Assembly (NCBI GenBank): GCA_964417875.1
Contig: CAYQJU010000037.1
Location: 1 to 25,554, forward strand
Direction of reading: 5' to 3'
Length of the DNA: 25,554 nt
From: ZC4RG30 sp964417875
GTDB lineage: Bacteria > Pseudomonadota > Gammaproteobacteria > Steroidobacterales > Steroidobacteraceae
Of the stretch, positions 13,640 through 21,345 are shown one piece after another. The notes below the pieces were generated by a model that made no database searches, was not told the origin of the DNA, and saw only the letters and a program-made list of their open reading frames with translations. Both the position numbers and the translations under genes were made by a program. Position 1 is the stretch's first letter, and the number at the start of each line of letters is the position of its first letter.

Positions 13640-14275
13640 ATGCAGCGAATCTCCTGCGCCCTGGGCATTCTGGTTCTGGCGGTCACACCGCCGGCGCTGG
13701 CGGTGCCGGATGAGAACGGTGCCCTCGTCGATCCGGGCGCCGCAAGCGCCGGCATCGCCTCCGATGCGGCCATGACCGCGCGGCTGAACTACAACGTCGG
13801 ATTCGAGGATTTCGAGCAGACCCAGCGCCTGGAGATGCAGTCCGGCAGCCTGAAGGGCGCGGCGCTGCGTGCGCACGAGGCCGAGGTGCGCAAGGGCTAC
13901 ACCGCGGCGCGCGAGCGCTTCCGCGCGGCCGCGGCCGCCAATCCCGAAATGAAGGAAGCCTGGAACCTGATCGGCTACACCAGCCGCCGCCTCGGCGACT
14001 ATGAGACTTCGCTCGCCGCCTATGACCGCGCGCTGTCGCTGGCGCCGGATTATCCCGAGGCCATCGAATATCGCGCCGAGCTGTTCCTGCTCACCGGCCG
14101 CTTCGATGATGTGAAGGCAGCCTATGCCAGCCTGTTGCAGTCCTCGCCGTCGTATGCCGGCGTGCTGCAGGCATCGATGCAGGAATGGATGGCGAACCCT
14201 GATGCGCCGGGCGCGAAGGCGCCGGGCCGCGATGCCTTCGTGGCGTGGGTCAAGGCGCTGCCGGAGAATCCTTAA
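13640..14275 (+). CDS. Periplasmic TPR-repeat protein
   Basis: A 211-aa protein with a signal peptide (about residues 1-21, ending PPALA). An acidic region follows, then tetratricopeptide repeats: YTAARERFRAAAAANPEMKE, AWNLIGYTSRRLGDYETSLA then AYDRALSLAPDYPEA, and YRAELFLLTGRFDDVKAAYA. TPRs bind peptides or partner proteins; no catalytic motif is present. GTGGAG lies about nine bases before the ATG. The gene is divergent from the DUF2058 gene and is followed after 70 bases by the carbonic anhydrase gene. Confidence 0.85.
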   Translation: MQRISCALGILVLAVTPPALAVPDENGALVDPGAASAGIASDAAMTARLNYNVGFEDFEQTQRLEMQSGSLKGAALRAHEAEVRKGYTAARERFRAAAAANPEMKEAWNLIGYTSRRLGDYETSLAAYDRALSLAPDYPEAIEYRAELFLLTGRFDDVKAAYASLLQSSPSYAGVLQASMQEWMANPDAPGAKAPGRDAFVAWVKALPENP

Positions 14276-14331
14276 AGGCTCCGGCCGACCGTCCGGGGGC
14301 GCTCGCTACCATGCCGGGGCAGCGACCTTGC

Positions 14332-14337
14332 TACCAT
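14332..14337 (+). promoter_or_regulatory. TACCAT -10-like box directly upstream of carbonic anhydrase
   Basis: GCTACCAT occurs twice, 25 bases apart (14305-14312 and 14330-14337). The second copy leaves eight bases to the ATG and no ribosome site, as expected for a leaderless transcript. Confidence 0.35.
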
Positions 14338-14345
14338 TCGCGGCC

Positions 14346-15011
14346 ATGAAGCGACTCGACCACCTGCTGGCCAACAACCGTCGCTGGGCTGCCGCGCAGC
14401 TCCGCGCCGATCCGAAATTCTTCTCGCGCCTGGTGGCGCAGCAGTCGCCGCGCTACCTGTGGATCGGCTGTGCCGACAGCCGCGTGCCGGCCAACGAGAT
14501 CGTCGATCTCGCGCCCGGTGAACTGTTCGTGCACCGGAACGTGGCGAACCTCGTCGTGCACACCGACCTCAACTGCCTGTCGGTGATCCAGTTCGCCGTC
14601 GAGGTGCTGAAGGTCGAGGTCATCATGGTGACCGGCCATTACGGCTGCGGCGGCGTGGCCGCGGCATTGAACGCCGCTTCACTGGGCCTCGTCGACAACT
14701 GGCTGCGTCATGTGCAGGACCTGCGCGACCGGCATCCCCAGGAGGTGAAGGCGGCCGGTGCGCATGCCGTGGACCGGCTGTGCGAACTGAACGTGCTGCA
14801 GCAGGCGCAGAACGTGTGCCGCACCACCATGGTCCGCGATGCCTGGGCGCGCGGCCAGGACCTCTCCGTGCATGGCCTGATCTACTCGGTGGGCGATGGC
14901 CTGCTGCGCGACCTGAACTTCCGCGTCAACGGCGAGAGCGACGTGACGGCGGAGTTCGAGCGCGCGGTGGCGTCGCTGCCGATGCCGCCGGGCAGGATGC
15001 CCGATTTCTGA
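14346..15011 (+). CDS. can: Beta-class carbonic anhydrase
   Basis: A 221-aa cytosolic zinc enzyme that interconverts CO2 and bicarbonate. The zinc ligands and the Asp-Arg dyad are visible: CADSR (Cys42, Asp44, Arg46) and GHYGCGG (His98, Cys101). RNVAN and LEVIMVTGH-like strands match the family, and the length is right for the Can/CynT group. The open frame extends upstream to 14124 inside the TPR gene, but only the ATG at 14346 gives the standard N-terminus (MKRLDHLLANNRRWA). The function is housekeeping bicarbonate supply. It is convergent with the RND operon across a strong hairpin. Confidence 0.95.
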   Translation: MKRLDHLLANNRRWAAAQLRADPKFFSRLVAQQSPRYLWIGCADSRVPANEIVDLAPGELFVHRNVANLVVHTDLNCLSVIQFAVEVLKVEVIMVTGHYGCGGVAAALNAASLGLVDNWLRHVQDLRDRHPQEVKAAGAHAVDRLCELNVLQQAQNVCRTTMVRDAWARGQDLSVHGLIYSVGDGLLRDLNFRVNGESDVTAEFERAVASLPMPPGRMPDF

Positions 15012-15014
15012 ACA

Positions 15015-15053
15015 GGCGCCGTGGTCCACCGGAAGCTGGTGGGCCACGGCGCC
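15015..15053. terminator. Strong bidirectional hairpin between carbonic anhydrase and the RND permease
   Basis: A 16-bp stem (15015-15030 with 15038-15053, one G-T wobble, otherwise perfect) closes a 7-base loop. It starts three bases after the carbonic anhydrase stop and ends 24 bases before the convergent permease stop. The stem is very GC-rich; no long T-run follows on either strand. Confidence 0.7.
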
Positions 15054-15077
15054 GTCTTCCCTGGCTTGCGCCGGACG

Positions 15078-18000
15078 TCAATGCGCGGCCGGCACCGCCT
15101 CCGGTTCACGCCGCGCCATGCCGCGCATGCGGCGGATCGACCGCCGCATGAAGTGCTCGAAGTCATCCATCAGCGTATAGAGCACCGGCACCACGAACAG
15201 CGACAGCGCGGTGGAAGCCAGCAGTCCGCCGATCACCGCCGCGCCCATCGGTGCGCGGAAGCTGGAGTCACCATGCAGCCCGATGGTGATCGGGATCATG
15301 CCGGCGGTCATCGCGATGGTGGTCATGATGATGGGCCGCGCGCGCTTGCTGCAGGCGTCCATGATGGCCTCGTGGCGTGTCAGCCCGTGCTCGCGCCGTG
15401 CCATCACGATGTATTCCACCAGCAGGATGGAGTTCTTGGTCACGATGCCCATCAGGGTCAGAAGGCCGATCAGCGCCGGCATCGACAGTTCCATGTCGAG
15501 CAGGAACAGCGCCACCATCGCGCCACCCGCGGAGGGCGGCAATGCGGACAGGATGGTCACCGGCTGGATCACGTCGTGGAACAGCAGCACCAGCAATGCA
15601 TACACGCACAGGATGCCGATGACCATCGCGAGGATGAAGCCGGTGAAGATGTCGCGCATGATCTCCGCCTCGCCGGACTCCAGCGGGCGCACGCCCTCGG
15701 GCAGGTTCGCCATCGACGGCAGGCTGTAGAGCTTTTCGGTGGCCTCGTCGAGCGGCATGGTGCCGCGGTCGGCGCGGATCGAGATCGAGCGGCTGCGGTT
15801 GTAACGGTCGATCTGCGAGGGGCCCGCGCCAAGGCTGACTTCCGCGACATTCATCAGCGGCACCGGACCAAAGCGCGACGGCACCTGCAGCAGCTTGATC
15901 TGGTCGATGTTCGAGCGCGCCTCGTCGGTGAGCCGCACGCGGATCGGGATCTGCCGGTCCGGCAGGTTCAGCTTCGACAGGTTGTTGGTGATGTCGCCGC
16001 TGGTGGCGATGCGCGTCGCCATGCTGATCGCGGCGGTGGTGACGCCAAGCTCCGCCGCACGCTCCGGCAGCGGGCGGATCACCAGTTCAGGCTGCAGCAG
16101 GCTGGCGCTGGTGGTCACGTTGCTGAAGCCCGGCACGGCGCGCAGCTCGCGCTCGATGGCGGCCGCGGTGGACGCGAGGATGGCCGAGTCGTCGCCGGTG
16201 AGCTGCACCTCGACCGGGCCGCTGCCCGGGTTGCCGCCGCCGCCACCCTCGATGCGGATGCCGGGCAGCGTGCGCAGCTCGGCAATCATCTTCTGCTGCA
16301 GCTGCTGCTGCGTGAGGTCGCGCCCGCCGCGCTCGGTCAGCGTCACGAAGGAGCTGGCGCTGGTGGGCGACAGCGTGGTGGTGACGCGCTGCACTTCCGG
16401 GTACTTCTGCAGCCGGTCGAGCACCTCGCGCGCCACGGCGCGCGACTGGTCCATCGTCGAGCCCGGCGGCAGCGTGACATTCAGCTGCACGAAGCCGAAG
16501 TCGCCGGCCGGCGCGAAGCCGCGCGGCAGCACCGCGGCCAGCGCCAGCGCGGCCACCATCACCAGCGTCGACACCAGCACGGTGGTCTTGCGGTGCGCCA
16601 GCACCCAGTTCACCTTCGACAGGTAGCCGGCCTTGAAGCGCCCGGTGCCTTCCAGTTCGGCATCGGCCCTCATCATCCGCGAGGCCATCAGCGGCGTCAG
16701 CATGCGCGCCACCAGCAGCGAGAACAGCACCGCGGTGGCGGCGGTGAAGCCGAAGGGCTTGAAGAACTCGCCCGGGATGCCGTCCATGAAGGCCACCGGG
16801 ATGAACACCGCGCACAGCGTCAGCGTGGTGGCGATGACCGCCAGGCCGATCTCGATGGCGGCGTCGGCGGCCGCCTGCATGGGCGGTTTGCCCATGCGCA
16901 GGTGGCGCACGTTGTTCTCCACCTCGACGATGGCATCGTCCACCAGCATGCCGACCACCAGCGACAGTGCCAGCATGGTCAGCGTGTTCATCGAGAAGTC
17001 GAACAGGTGCAGCGCCCAGAACGTGGGCAGCACCGACAGCGGCAGCGCAATGGCCGCGATGATGGTGGCGCGGAAGTCGCGCAGGAAGAACCACACCACG
17101 ATGATGGCGAGGAAGGCACCCTCGACCAGCATCATCATCGAGGCGTGGAATTCCTCGCGGATGGCCTGGTCCTGCACCGAGTTGATCTCGGTGATCTGGA
17201 TGTGCGGGTACTTCTGCTGCAGCTCCGCGACGGCCTCGCGGGTGCCATCGGCAACCTGCACCGCACCCTCGCCCCAGGCGCGGAACACCTGGAAGCCGAT
17301 CACCGGCTTGCCGTCCATCAGCACTTCCTGGCGCACCTCGGCGGCCTGGTCGCGCACCTCGGCAATGGCATCGAGGCGCACGTTGCGGCCGTCGCCCAGC
17401 GCGATCGGCAGCGCCGCCAGCTCCTGCACCGAGGTGATCGTGCCCAGCGTGCGCACGCTCTGCTCCTGCGCGCCGATGCGGGTCTCGCCGCCCGGCAGCT
17501 CCACCTGCGTGCGCAGCAGCTGGCCGGAGACATCGCCGGCGGTCACGCCCAGCGAGGCCATGCGGTCCGGGTCGAGGTCGACGCGCACCTCGCGCTCGAT
17601 GCCGCCGATGCGGCTGACCTGGCCGACGCCGTCGACGCCGCTGATGTCGCGCATCACGTTCAGGTCGACGAACCAGGACAGTTCGGTGTCTGAGAGGCGG
17701 TCCGAGGCCACCGCGAAGGTCAGCACCGCATCGCCGACGGTGGTGGCGCGGCTGATGTAGGGCTCGGTGGCATCCAGCGGCAGGTCGGGGCGGATGCGCG
17801 ACACGGCATCGCGCACATCGTCCATGGCCTGCGAGATGTCGGTGCCGAACTGGAACTCGATCGCGGTCGATGAGCTGCCGGTGCGCACGGTCGAGGTGAT
17901 GTTCTCGATGCCGACGATGTTCGAGACGGCGTCCTCGACCTTGCGCGTGACCTCCGTTTCCATCTGCGACGGCGGCACGCCGGCGTAGCTGACGCTGACG

Positions 18001-18137
18001 ATGATGAACGGGAAGGAGATGTCCGGCTGGTCCTGGATCGCCAGCCGCGGGAACGCATACAGCCCGCCCAGCACCAGCGCGAAGAACAGCATCAGCACCG
18101 GAACCGGGTTCCGGATCGACCAGGTGACGAAATTCAT
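15078..18137 (-). CDS. RND efflux permease, HAE-1 type inner-membrane pump
   Basis: A 1019-aa proton-driven exporter that would form a trimer and expel hydrophobic drugs or solvents through an outer-membrane channel. It begins MNFVTWSIRNPVPVLMLFFA (first helix) and continues to the porter-domain start QDQPDISFPFIIVSVSYAGV and PPSQMETEVT. The proton-relay Asp pair is Asp400-Asp401 in GMLVDDAIVEVENN, and the partner Lys is in GIVTKNSILLVEY near the C-terminus. The internal duplication (helix 1 to loop, helix 7 to loop) is complete, and the length is normal. The start overlaps the adaptor stop by 4 bases (ATGA). No outer-membrane channel gene is in the window, so a shared TolC-like protein is likely. 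Confidence 0.95.
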   Translation of the reverse strand: MNFVTWSIRNPVPVLMLFFALVLGGLYAFPRLAIQDQPDISFPFIIVSVSYAGVPPSQMETEVTRKVEDAVSNIVGIENITSTVRTGSSSTAIEFQFGTDISQAMDDVRDAVSRIRPDLPLDATEPYISRATTVGDAVLTFAVASDRLSDTELSWFVDLNVMRDISGVDGVGQVSRIGGIEREVRVDLDPDRMASLGVTAGDVSGQLLRTQVELPGGETRIGAQEQSVRTLGTITSVQELAALPIALGDGRNVRLDAIAEVRDQAAEVRQEVLMDGKPVIGFQVFRAWGEGAVQVADGTREAVAELQQKYPHIQITEINSVQDQAIREEFHASMMMLVEGAFLAIIVVWFFLRDFRATIIAAIALPLSVLPTFWALHLFDFSMNTLTMLALSLVVGMLVDDAIVEVENNVRHLRMGKPPMQAAADAAIEIGLAVIATTLTLCAVFIPVAFMDGIPGEFFKPFGFTAATAVLFSLLVARMLTPLMASRMMRADAELEGTGRFKAGYLSKVNWVLAHRKTTVLVSTLVMVAALALAAVLPRGFAPAGDFGFVQLNVTLPPGSTMDQSRAVAREVLDRLQKYPEVQRVTTTLSPTSASSFVTLTERGGRDLTQQQLQQKMIAELRTLPGIRIEGGGGGNPGSGPVEVQLTGDDSAILASTAAAIERELRAVPGFSNVTTSASLLQPELVIRPLPERAAELGVTTAAISMATRIATSGDITNNLSKLNLPDRQIPIRVRLTDEARSNIDQIKLLQVPSRFGPVPLMNVAEVSLGAGPSQIDRYNRSRSISIRADRGTMPLDEATEKLYSLPSMANLPEGVRPLESGEAEIMRDIFTGFILAMVIGILCVYALLVLLFHDVIQPVTILSALPPSAGGAMVALFLLDMELSMPALIGLLTLMGIVTKNSILLVEYIVMARREHGLTRHEAIMDACSKRARPIIMTTIAMTAGMIPITIGLHGDSSFRAPMGAAVIGGLLASTALSLFVVPVLYTLMDDFEHFMRRSIRRMRGMARREPEAVPAAH

Positions 18138-19291
18138 CTTGCGGCCTGCGCGCTGCCGGTGGCGCCGTCAGCGGTGTCGCTGGAGCTGGCGACCGCCACC
18201 GTGTCCCCGTCCTTCAGGAAGCCGGCGCCCTTCACCGCGATGACATCGCCCGCCGCAACCCCCGAGGTGACCTCGATCATGTCGCCGCGCACGCCGGCCT
18301 GCTCGATGCGGCGACGCTCGACGACATTTTCGGGCCCGAGCACATAGACATAGCTGTAGCCATCGACGACCACCACGCTCGACACCGGCACCAGCAGGCC
18401 CGCGCCTTCGCCGGTGGCGATGCGGCCGCGCGCGAACATGCCCGGACGCGCCTCGCCATCGGTGATCTCCACATAGACCAGGCCGGTGCGGGTATTGGCC
18501 TGCACCGTGGGCGCGACCAGGCGCACCCGGCCTTCCAGCGTGCGGCCATCGGCCGTGTTGATGGTGGCGGACTGGCCGGCACGCACGCGTGACAGCTCGG
18601 CCTCGGGCACCTCGGCACGCCATTCGACGCGATCCTGCCGCAGCATGCGCAGCATCTCGGTGCCGGCCTGTGCGATCTGCCCGACGCTGATGCTGCGCGA
18701 GGTGATGGTGCCGTCATCCGGCGCCACCACGGTGCCGTAGCGCAGTCGCAGCCCGGCGGTCTCCAGATCGGCGCGCGCGGTCTGCACGCGCGCCTGCGCG
18801 GCCACATGCTCGGCGCGCAGGCGATCCAGGTCAGCCTGCGACAGTGCACCGGAACTGGCCACCGACTCGCCACGACGCAGCGCCGCGGCGGCATTCTCGA
18901 GCGAGGCCTCGGCGCTGAGCAGCGCCGCGCGGCGCGAGGTCACATCGGCCTCGAGCAGGTCGTTGGACATGCGCACCAGCACCTGCCCCCTGCGCACCTT
19001 GGAGCCTACGTCGACCAGCACCTCGGCGACGCGATAGCCGCCCACCTCCGAGCTGATGATCACTTCCTGCCAGGCGTGGATGGATCCCGTGGCCGGCACG
19101 CTGCGCACCAGATCCTGTTGCAACACCGGCGCGGTGGTGACGGTGAGCGCCGCCGGTGTTGCGGCAGGCCCCGCGCCGGATGCGGCATCGGCCGTGCCGC
19201 CGGGCGCATCGCCGCCGGCACACCCCGTGGCCAGCAGGCCGAGGGTGCAGATTGCAGGGAAAAGGAAGTTCCTGGCCATGCGGAGCCGCAT
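18134..19291 (-). CDS. RND periplasmic adaptor (membrane fusion protein), lipoprotein
   Basis: The adaptor that links the permease to an outer-membrane channel. A lipoprotein signal peptide ends in LLATGC. A lipoyl/barrel-sandwich region follows (SVPATGSIHAWQEVIISSEV, GSKVRRGQVLVRM), with an alpha-helical hairpin between its halves (AEASLENAAAALRRGE and the helix after DLDRLRAEHVAAQARVQTA). Then come the beta-barrel (VEWRAEVPEAELSRVRAGQS) and a membrane-proximal domain. Three in-frame starts exist (19315, 19291, 19279), none with a clear ribosome site. I use the ATG at 19291; the shortest also gives a complete signal peptide. It is the first gene of the adaptor-permease operon and faces marR. 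Confidence 0.92.
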   Translation of the reverse strand: MRLRMARNFLFPAICTLGLLATGCAGGDAPGGTADAASGAGPAATPAALTVTTAPVLQQDLVRSVPATGSIHAWQEVIISSEVGGYRVAEVLVDVGSKVRRGQVLVRMSNDLLEADVTSRRAALLSAEASLENAAAALRRGESVASSGALSQADLDRLRAEHVAAQARVQTARADLETAGLRLRYGTVVAPDDGTITSRSISVGQIAQAGTEMLRMLRQDRVEWRAEVPEAELSRVRAGQSATINTADGRTLEGRVRLVAPTVQANTRTGLVYVEITDGEARPGMFARGRIATGEGAGLLVPVSSVVVVDGYSYVYVLGPENVVERRRIEQAGVRGDMIEVTSGVAAGDVIAVKGAGFLKDGDTVAVASSSDTADGATGSAQAAR

Positions 19292-19327
19292 GGAAGATGA
19301 CGGGTACTGGCGCATGGGATGGGAAGC

Positions 19328-19355
19328 TTGTTCGATATCAGGTGACTGATAGAAT
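19328..19355 (+). promoter_or_regulatory. Candidate promoter of marR
   Basis: TTGTTC (19328-19333) and TAGAAT (19350-19355) with 16 bases between. On the opposite strand TATTCT lies at 19356-19351, a possible -10 of the efflux operon without an obvious -35. Both overlap the palindromic operator. Confidence 0.5.
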
Positions 19356-19360
19356 ATCAG
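19334..19360. promoter_or_regulatory. Three-half-site palindromic operator in the RND/marR intergenic region
   Basis: Three copies of one hexamer in alternating orientation: TATCAG at 19336-19341, CTGATA at 19346-19351 and TATCAG at 19355-19360. They form two overlapping inverted repeats with 4-base and 3-base spacers. They sit on the marR promoter and between the divergent genes, the usual place for a MarR-family site. Confidence 0.6.
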
Positions 19361-19399
19361 CCTCCTTATCTTACGTTAGTGATTCCCCAAGCGTCCATC

Positions 19400-19927
19400 A
19401 TGCCGAGCACTCCGAAGCCCTGCGCCCGCACGCCCGAAGAGCAGATCGGATACCTGCTGAAGCGGTTGATGCATCAATTCCGTCACCAGGTCGAAGAGCG
19501 CCTGCGGGGGGAGTGCGACATGTCGCTGGCGCACCTGGTCACGCTCGACCAGCTGCACCAGGAACCGGGGGTGGCCGGTGCCCGCCTGGCGCGCAGCCTG
19601 CTGGTCACCGCGCAGACGATGACCGGCCTGCTGCGGCGACTCGAAGAAGAAGGCGCCATCGAGCGCCGCGCCGATCCCCACAACCGCCGCGCCGATCGCT
19701 GGTACCTGCTGCCGGCCGGCCTGGAACGCCTGAACGCGGCACGCGCCGCCGGCGCGCCGGTGATGACTAAGATGCTTTCGCTACTCGACACGCGCGAGAT
19801 CGGCGAGCTGCGATCGTATCTGGAACGCTGTGTCGAAGGACTGGAAGAGGGCGGCGCCTCCCATCGCGATGCCACCGGTGCCGCCACCGCGCGCCGCACG
19901 CGCGGCGAGCCACGCTCTCTGCCATGA
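19400..19927 (+). CDS. MarR-family transcriptional regulator
   Basis: A 175-aa regulator from the ATG at 19400; a GTG seven codons upstream (19379) is an alternative. Helices QIGYLLKRLMHQFRHQVEER and MSLAHLVTLDQLHQEPG lead to the winged helix-turn-helix (ARLARSLLVTAQTMTGLLRR then LEEEGAIERRADPHNRRADR with the basic wing tip). C-terminal dimerisation helices follow. Known MarR proteins repress adjacent efflux operons and release DNA when a small aromatic ligand binds. The divergent RND operon and the palindromes between them suggest that role. The stop overlaps the MOSC start (ATGA). Confidence 0.92.
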   Translation: MPSTPKPCARTPEEQIGYLLKRLMHQFRHQVEERLRGECDMSLAHLVTLDQLHQEPGVAGARLARSLLVTAQTMTGLLRRLEEEGAIERRADPHNRRADRWYLLPAGLERLNAARAAGAPVMTKMLSLLDTREIGELRSYLERCVEGLEEGGASHRDATGAATARRTRGEPRSLP

Positions 19928-20754
19928 CGCCGGCGCTCGCCGCGCTCTTCATCTATCCCGTCAAGTCTGCCGCCGGCATTGCCTGCGACAGCGCGCTGCT
20001 CTGCGAACGCGGCCTTGCCCATGACCGCGAATGGATGATCGTCGATGAGTCGGGCCACTTCCTGACCCAGCGCGATGAACCGCGCCTGGCGCTGCTGCGG
20101 GTTGCGATCACGGACGGCGCGCTGCACCTCGCCAATCCACACGGCGCCGGCCCGGTGCTGCCGCTGGACCATGAAGGCGAGCTGCGCGAGGTGGTGGTGT
20201 GGCGCGCGCAATGCGCCGCCTTCGATGCCGGCGCCGAAGCGGCGCAGTTCCTGTCGGACTGGCTGGGCCGGCCGCTGCGGCTGGTGCGCTTCGACGGCCG
20301 CCGGCCGCGCTGGTCGAATCCGGACTGCACCGCAGGTCGCGCCGTGCAGACCACCTTCACCGATGGCTACCCGATGCTGGTGCTTTCACAGGCCTCGATC
20401 GATGACCTTGCCGCGCGGGTCGGCCGGCCGCTGCAGGTGCAGCGCTTCCGGCCCAACCTGGTGATCGAAGGCGTGGCGCCCTATGCCGAGGATGCGGCCG
20501 AGGGGCTGGCGGTCGGGGAGACACGGCTGGCGCTGACCAAGGCCTGCACCCGCTGCGTGATCACCACCATCGATCCGCAAAGTGGCCAGCGCGACGGCGA
20601 CGAACCGCTGCGCACGCTGAAGGCCTATCGCTTCGATCGCGCGATGCGCGGCGTGGTGTTCGGCCGCAATGCCTATGCGGTGCAGGGCGCAGGCACCCGG
20701 CTGGCGCGCGGCATGCCGCTGCGCTTGCTGTGCGGCCCGGAAGAAGGCCAGTAG
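19924..20754 (+). CDS. MOSC-domain protein with N-terminal beta-barrel
   Basis: A 276-aa protein of the family that includes the C-terminal part of molybdenum-cofactor sulfurase and the bacterial YcbX/YiiM N-hydroxyl reductases. The N-terminal barrel is LFIYPVKSAAGI then GLAHDREWMIVDESGHFLTQ. The MOSC domain holds RFRPNLVIEG, the conserved Cys region TKACTRCVITTIDPQSG, and FGRNAYAV. The iron-sulphur ferredoxin domain of YcbX is absent. It is translationally coupled to marR, which suggests a reductive detoxification role alongside efflux; that link is inference. Confidence 0.9.
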   Translation: MTPALAALFIYPVKSAAGIACDSALLCERGLAHDREWMIVDESGHFLTQRDEPRLALLRVAITDGALHLANPHGAGPVLPLDHEGELREVVVWRAQCAAFDAGAEAAQFLSDWLGRPLRLVRFDGRRPRWSNPDCTAGRAVQTTFTDGYPMLVLSQASIDDLAARVGRPLQVQRFRPNLVIEGVAPYAEDAAEGLAVGETRLALTKACTRCVITTIDPQSGQRDGDEPLRTLKAYRFDRAMRGVVFGRNAYAVQGAGTRLARGMPLRLLCGPEEGQ

Positions 20755-20757
20755 AAT
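20752..20757 (+). promoter_or_regulatory. TAGAAT box overlapping the MOSC stop, upstream of yqhA
   Basis: TAGAAT contains the MOSC stop codon (TAG) and is followed by nine bases and then the yqhA ATG at 20767, with no ribosome site. This fits a leaderless transcript. Confidence 0.45.
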
Positions 20758-20766
20758 CCGCCCCCC

Positions 20767-21324
20767 ATGATCGAACGCATTGCCGAACGCCTGTTCTTCG
20801 CCAGCCGCTGGCTGCTGGCGCCCATCTACCTCGGCCTGTCGCTGGCGCTGATCGTGCTGGGCATCCAGTTCTTCATGGAGCTCTATCACGCCTTCCACAT
20901 GGTGTTCAGTCCGACGCATGGCACCGAAGATGGCACCGGCGAGGCCGACATCGTGCTGGCGCTGCTGGCGCTGGTCGACCTGTCGCTGGTCGCCGGCCTC
21001 ATCGTGATGGTGATGTTCAGCGGCTACGAGAACTTCGTCTCGAAGCTCGACGTGAACGAGGGCGGCGGCGGCGAGAAACTCGACTGGCTGGGCAAGCTCG
21101 ATGCGGGCACGCTGAAGCTGAAGGTGGCCGCATCCATCGTGGCGATCTCGTCCATCCACCTGCTGCGCAAGTTCATGGAAGTGGAAGGCACCGAGCATGG
21201 CGACCTGATGTGGTATGTGATCATCCACATGACCTTCGTCGTGTCGGCGCTGCTGATGGGCGTCCTCGACCGCATCACCGGCAAGGCGCACGCCGCTGCG
21301 CCGGAAGCCGCCGGCCACTCCTGA
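20767..21324 (+). CDS. yqhA: YqhA/UPF0114 family membrane protein
   Basis: A 185-aa inner-membrane protein with about four hydrophobic helices: ASRWLLAPIYLGLSLALIVL, LALLALVDLSLVAGLIVMVM, KVAASIVAISSIHLLRKFME and WYVIIHMTFVVSALLMGVLD. GYENFVSKLDV is the family signature in the central loop. It matches the UPF0114 (TIGR00645) family; function unknown. A short Gly-rich insert follows the signature. It lies 12 bases after the MOSC gene and is convergent with an alpha/beta hydrolase gene. Confidence 0.9.
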   Translation: MIERIAERLFFASRWLLAPIYLGLSLALIVLGIQFFMELYHAFHMVFSPTHGTEDGTGEADIVLALLALVDLSLVAGLIVMVMFSGYENFVSKLDVNEGGGGEKLDWLGKLDAGTLKLKVAASIVAISSIHLLRKFMEVEGTEHGDLMWYVIIHMTFVVSALLMGVLDRITGKAHAAAPEAAGHS

Positions 21325-21345
21325 TCGTGATGCGGGCGGGGCGCG

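Noticed and set aside
15021..17693. Very long plus-strand open frame (about 890 codons) opposite the RND permease
   Set aside because: It is the antisense shadow of a complete RND gene. Its product is His/Gln/Arg-rich without any fold-like pattern, as expected from GC-rich antisense.
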